Below, piece by piece: positions 44,133 through 46,649 of a stretch of DNA of 46,649 nucleotides. Each line of letters starts with the position of its first letter. The first letter of the stretch is position 1. Under the pieces are notes generated by a model. The model was not told where the DNA came from. It did not search any database and saw only the letters and a list, made by a program, of their open reading frames with translations. This DNA is from JAKIVR01 sp035933635 (GTDB lineage Archaea > Thermoplasmatota > Thermoplasmata > Lutacidiplasmatales > UBA184): assembly GCA_035933635.1 (NCBI GenBank), contig DASYYY010000048.1:1-46649 (forward strand), in the 5' to 3' direction. A program made the position numbers and the translations under genes.

Positions 44133-44624
44133 ATGCCGCGGTACTTGACGGTCGAAGTCGGCGTAAAAGGACTGCTCTTCCGCGGAGACCGCCTCCTGCT
44201 TTTGAGGCGACGCAGCGACCTCGCCGTGTGGCCCGGTGTCTGGGATCTGCCAGGAGGGGGGGTTGAGGCCGGGGAGGGTCTCGAGGAATCCCTTGCTCGC
44301 GAGGCCTGGGAAGAGGCCGGCTTCCATGTTCGAGTCGGGCGTCCCATCCGCGTGTGGCTCTCCAAGTGGAGACTCCCCTCGGGTCGCTGGCTTCGCACGG
44401 TCATCGTCTGTTTCGAGTGCTCTAGCCGGGCCACTCGCTCACCTCGAATCGCTCCTGACGAGCATTGCGAGTTTGCGTGGGTGAGCAGGCCGGAACTGAA
44501 GCGTTACCGTCTTCCTCCGGACCAGCTCGTCGCAGTTCGCGCGGCGTTCGCCGCCCGCGGCGCCTCATTCGGGGCTCGGAGGGGCAGTATGCGCCCGCTC
44601 GCTCGGGGTCAAGCGGGTACGTGA
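44133..44624 (+). CDS. Nudix hydrolase
   Basis: 163 residues. The Nudix box is complete at residues 42-64: G42, E48, R56-E57, E60-E61 and G63 in the pattern GX5EX7REUXEEXGU. The preceding WPGVWDLPGGG is the standard lead-in. It should hydrolyse a nucleoside diphosphate linked to another group, but the substrate is not evident. The C-terminal 25 residues are arginine- and alanine-rich and probably disordered. A CCTTAG sequence about 33 bases upstream is a weak promoter candidate. Confidence 0.92.
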   Translation: MPRYLTVEVGVKGLLFRGDRLLLLRRRSDLAVWPGVWDLPGGGVEAGEGLEESLAREAWEEAGFHVRVGRPIRVWLSKWRLPSGRWLRTVIVCFECSSRATRSPRIAPDEHCEFAWVSRPELKRYRLPPDQLVAVRAAFAARGASFGARRGSMRPLARGQAGT

Positions 44625-44824
44625 TTCGTTCGATTCTCAGGGCATTCCTGCCATGCAGCGCGGTTTGTAATCAACATAGCACGTGGGCCTTCGTCGGTCC
44701 TGGGGTTTTGTGCGCAAGCGCGGTGGGAACGAACGCATGCTCCTCCTCGACGAACCCCGATAGGGGCGGGATCCCCGATTCCTGCTCGGGACCTTGGTGC
44801 TCGCCTAACTGCGGGGGGAGCGTC

Positions 44825-44830
44825 TTTAAG
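44825..44830 (+). promoter_or_regulatory. TATA-like box of the DUF4258 gene
   Basis: TTTAAG is centred 28 bases upstream of the ATG at 44856, consistent with a leaderless transcript covering both genes of the pair. Confidence 0.45.
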
Positions 44831-44855
44831 AGAATACGGGTAATACAAGGCATGG

Positions 44856-45062
44856 ATGGTCCTGAGGGTCATCTACAGCAGGCATGCCGTTGAACGGATG
44901 GTCCTACGCGGAATCTCAAGGGTCGAGGTCGAGGCAGCGATCGCCTCCGGTTCGAAGTCCCGGCAAGGAGGCCGTATCATCGCCGCGTATCGTTACTTCG
45001 AGGTGGCTTACGTCGTGAGGGGCTCGACGATCATAGTAATCACGGTGAAGCCGAGGTGGTGA
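44856..45062 (+). CDS. DUF4258 (RelE/MqsR-like) protein, probable toxin
   Basis: 68 residues. The pattern YSRHAVERMVLRGISRVEVEAAI (HAxxRMxxRGI) and the closing IIVITVKPRW strand are typical of DUF4258 proteins, which are small RelE-fold-like proteins commonly paired with antitoxin-like genes. It ends one base before the GTG of the next gene, which encodes a zinc-ribbon protein. Toxicity is inferred from the pairing, not shown by sequence. Confidence 0.85.
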   Translation: MVLRVIYSRHAVERMVLRGISRVEVEAAIASGSKSRQGGRIIAAYRYFEVAYVVRGSTIIVITVKPRW

Positions 45063-45063
45063 A

Positions 45064-45399
45064 GTGGTAGAGAAGTGTCCTGTCTGTGGCAAGGGCTCCT
45101 TGCGGGGCAAGCGTGTCCCCGAAGAGATGTTCGGGGTCCACCTGGGGCTGTTCGAGGCAGAAGTCTGCAGTGAGTGCGGAGAAGTCTTCTTCACCTCAGA
45201 CAGTGTTGATCAGATTGAAGCGCGGGCGAAGGAGCTCGGCCTATGGGGACTCGCTTCGAAGGTTAGGGTGGCTCGGTCTGGAAACTCCCTGGTCGTGAGG
45301 ATTCCCTCTGAGTTGGCTCGATACCTGAAAATTCGGAGCGGTCAAGAACTACTCGTCGCTCCCCACGAGAAGCATCAATTGGTTCTAGACTTGGCATAG
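45064..45399 (+). CDS. YgiT/MqsA-type zinc ribbon fused to an AbrB-like domain, probable antitoxin
   Basis: 111 residues. The N-terminal part has two CxxC pairs (KCPVCGKG and EVCSECGEVF), forming a YgiT/MqsA-type zinc ribbon that binds the toxin in MqsRA-like systems. The C-terminal part (about residues 65-111) is an AbrB-like hairpin (VARSGNSLVVRIPSELARYL, then LKIRSGQELLV), a likely DNA-binding and autoregulation module. The GTG start follows the upstream stop by one base. In MqsA the C-terminal module is a helix-turn-helix; here it is replaced by an AbrB fold. Confidence 0.87.
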   Translation: MVEKCPVCGKGSLRGKRVPEEMFGVHLGLFEAEVCSECGEVFFTSDSVDQIEARAKELGLWGLASKVRVARSGNSLVVRIPSELARYLKIRSGQELLVAPHEKHQLVLDLA

Positions 45400-45788
45400 A
45401 GGCGGAAGGGCAAGATTTTCCTGGGGGTTCCGCGGACGGGGCCTCGCGATCCGAGACGTCGAATCAAGCACTCCAGGATGCGTGAAGACTTGCGGCCAAT
45501 CGCAGTCACCTCACTGTCGGGGAGGGGTCACGCGTTGGCCCTCTGCAGCCCAAGCGTTCGACCGACCGAGGTGCTAACATTATTGCAAACCCTTTGAGGG
45601 TAAGGTTGTCGCCGCGTCGATGGCGGATGTCTGTGCTGCAGTGCCTCCCGACTCGTGCAGAACCTGTGGGTTCTTGAATGATAGGCAGCAGGTGAGAGAA
45701 GGAGCGAGTTCGATCCCGATGAGCCGACCCAGTAGAGTAGTCGACGTGGACTCCGTTGCGGGTACGACAGCCGGGTTCGAATAGCAAC
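45400..45788. other. Intergenic stretch, nothing supported
   Basis: About 390 bases between the zinc-ribbon gene and the end of the truncated secreted protein. I see no credible frame or repeat. A GGGTTCGAAT sequence at 45772 looks like a tRNA T-loop but has no pairing arms. Confidence 0.5.
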
Positions 45789-46511
45789 CTAGGTTACCTT
45801 CATCGAGAGAAGCCAGGCTCCCTGGCCGGGGGACCCCATATCTAGGTTCGCAGTCCCTGGCAGGCGACTTGGGCAGAAGTTCCCACCGCACCCGGCCGTG
45901 ATCCTGGTTTGCACTAGGGTGTAGAACAAGTACTGATCCGCAGAATTGAGAGCAACCCTGAATGTCAGATTGAAGCTCCGCAAGTGAACGGCACTGCTAA
46001 TGCTATTCCCCGGTGACGAGTAGTTGTAGTACACGTCCACGACGCTCCTGCCCGAGACGTATGAAGCCACGAACCTACCGGTTCTGTTGTCGAAAATGTT
46101 TCCGAACAGCTGAATCGCAACGCTGCTCGCCGAACCGTTCCCCTGCTTGGCGGGGGTCGACCCGTTAGCGGTCCAGCTCAATTGCCAATGGTAGACTGCC
46201 GTGTAGTATCCGGAAGACAACACGTGAAATCCGAAGCCCATGAACCCGAGGTGGCTCTCGGCAGAAGCCCCGCTATGTCGGAACGAACACGGTCCGCTCG
46301 AGACGTGGCTTGAAGAGCCCACCCGACCAGTCGAAGGCTGGACGAAGATCGGGACCGAAAAACTAGAATTGCCAGGACATCCCACCACGAGGGTTCGTGA
46401 GCCCGATATCTTCGCGGCTCCTGTGTAGGGTGGTTTGTGGATCGACGAACCGGACGCCGAAACGCTAGGGGAAAGAAGAAGGAAGGGAACGGCGGTGATC
46501 AGGGCGAGACT
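45789..46511 (-). pseudogene. Second small secreted protein, signal peptide cut by an IS630 element
   Basis: Paralogue of the protein at 39294-40100. The visible frame reads SLALITAVPFLLLSPSVSA, then SSIHKPPYTGAA (compare LLIHAPYRGTT in the paralogue), and ends with WLLSMKVT (compare LLHLSVT). At 46511-46513 the frame meets the end of the IS630 element, in the hydrophobic core of the signal peptide, so the start codon and promoter are missing. The frame is otherwise open, which suggests a recent insertion. An in-frame GTG at about 46388 exists but would lack the signal peptide. Confidence 0.72.
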
Positions 46512-46649
46512 AGTGTCCCGTAACAGATAGACGTTGTATTTTGCGGACCTTCCGCAGGATCTCGTCGGCGCTCTTGGTCCACACCAGGGGCATCGCCGAT
46601 CGATTGTGCACCTCGACGTACTCCTCCACCGCCTGCTGCAGCGCCCGGA
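46510..46649 (-). CDS. IS630-family transposase, C-terminal end only
   Basis: The last 46 residues of a transposase whose body lies beyond the window. The final segment, LVWTKSADEILRKVRKIQ, matches the IS630 family end, where a tryptophan-threonine-lysine motif and an I-L pair precede the stop, and it resembles the FVWTAAAREI end of the gene at 10027. The stop is TAG at 46512-46510, formed across the element-host junction. It reads toward, and ends in, the truncated secreted protein gene. Confidence 0.8.
   Translation of the reverse strand, partial: RALQQAVEEYVEVHNRSAMPLVWTKSADEILRKVRKIQRLSVTGH
46511..46530. mobile_element. End of IS630 element with TA target
   Basis: TA at 46511-46512 is the likely target dinucleotide; the element would begin with GTGTCCCGTAACAG from 46513. 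The other end lies outside the window, so the inverted repeat cannot be confirmed. Confidence 0.45.

Noticed and set aside
45700..45790. tRNA-like T-loop GGGTTCGAAT
   Set aside because: No acceptor or anticodon arms can be paired around it on either strand.

Overview
The window comes from an archaeon with high G+C. The best evidence is a complete TATA-binding protein gene (43241-43900) and a recurring promoter layout in which a TATA-like box lies about 25-29 bases upstream of the start codon with almost no leader. Several GTG starts and ATGA/GTG stop-start overlaps fit this. A thermopsin-type protease, large secreted kelch, PKD and glycine-rich proteins with C-terminal anchors, and IS630 transposases suggest a Thermoplasmatota-like, possibly acid-tolerant lineage. 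That placement is inference.

Layout. 1-8.6 kb is a phosphate and polyphosphate block: pstS (5' end missing), pstC, pstA, pstB and phoU, then a divergent pair of a CHAD protein and a Ppx/GppA-HD phosphatase. The phosphatase overlaps two thymidylate-kinase-like genes, and a SixA-like histidine phosphatase converges on them. 8.9-14.3 kb holds a TauE/SafE permease, a decayed IS630-type transposase that is still an intact gene, a cyclic-nucleotide-binding protein next to a class III cyclase/TolB-like/TPR protein, and a DUF4760-like membrane protein. 14.2-21.1 kb is one tightly overlapping minus-strand operon: a kelch/beta-sandwich surface protein, a DUF4129-like protein, a single-span protein, MoxR AAA+ ATPase, DUF58 and a polytopic membrane protein. 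This resembles bacterial MoxR-DUF58-DUF4129-transglutaminase clusters, with the kelch protein in the transglutaminase position. 21.2-24.2 kb has DUF2461, NAD-dependent formate dehydrogenase and an EamA transporter. 24.3-29.7 kb encodes two large exported proteins: a thermopsin-like protease and a glycine-rich protein with eight beta-helix-like modules and collagen-like stretches.

30-46.6 kb is gene-poor, looks less G+C-rich by eye, and has an accessory character. It holds a GrpB family protein, a VapBC-like pair with a repeat operator over its start, a structured segment that may be an RNA, a secreted glycosidase, a kelch/PKD surface protein, and two paralogous small secreted proteins. It also holds a SnoaL-like protein, an alpha/beta hydrolase, a methyltransferase, TBP, a Nudix hydrolase and a DUF4258/zinc-ribbon-AbrB pair. 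At the right edge an IS630 element has cut off the signal peptide of the second small secreted protein.

How the genes work together. Pst/PhoU would import phosphate and sense its level; Ppx, CHAD, the two kinase-like proteins and SixA would handle polyphosphate (the kinase role is inference). The cyclase and its neighbouring cNMP-binding protein form a plausible signalling pair. The MoxR operon probably assembles or remodels an envelope complex carrying the kelch ectodomain.
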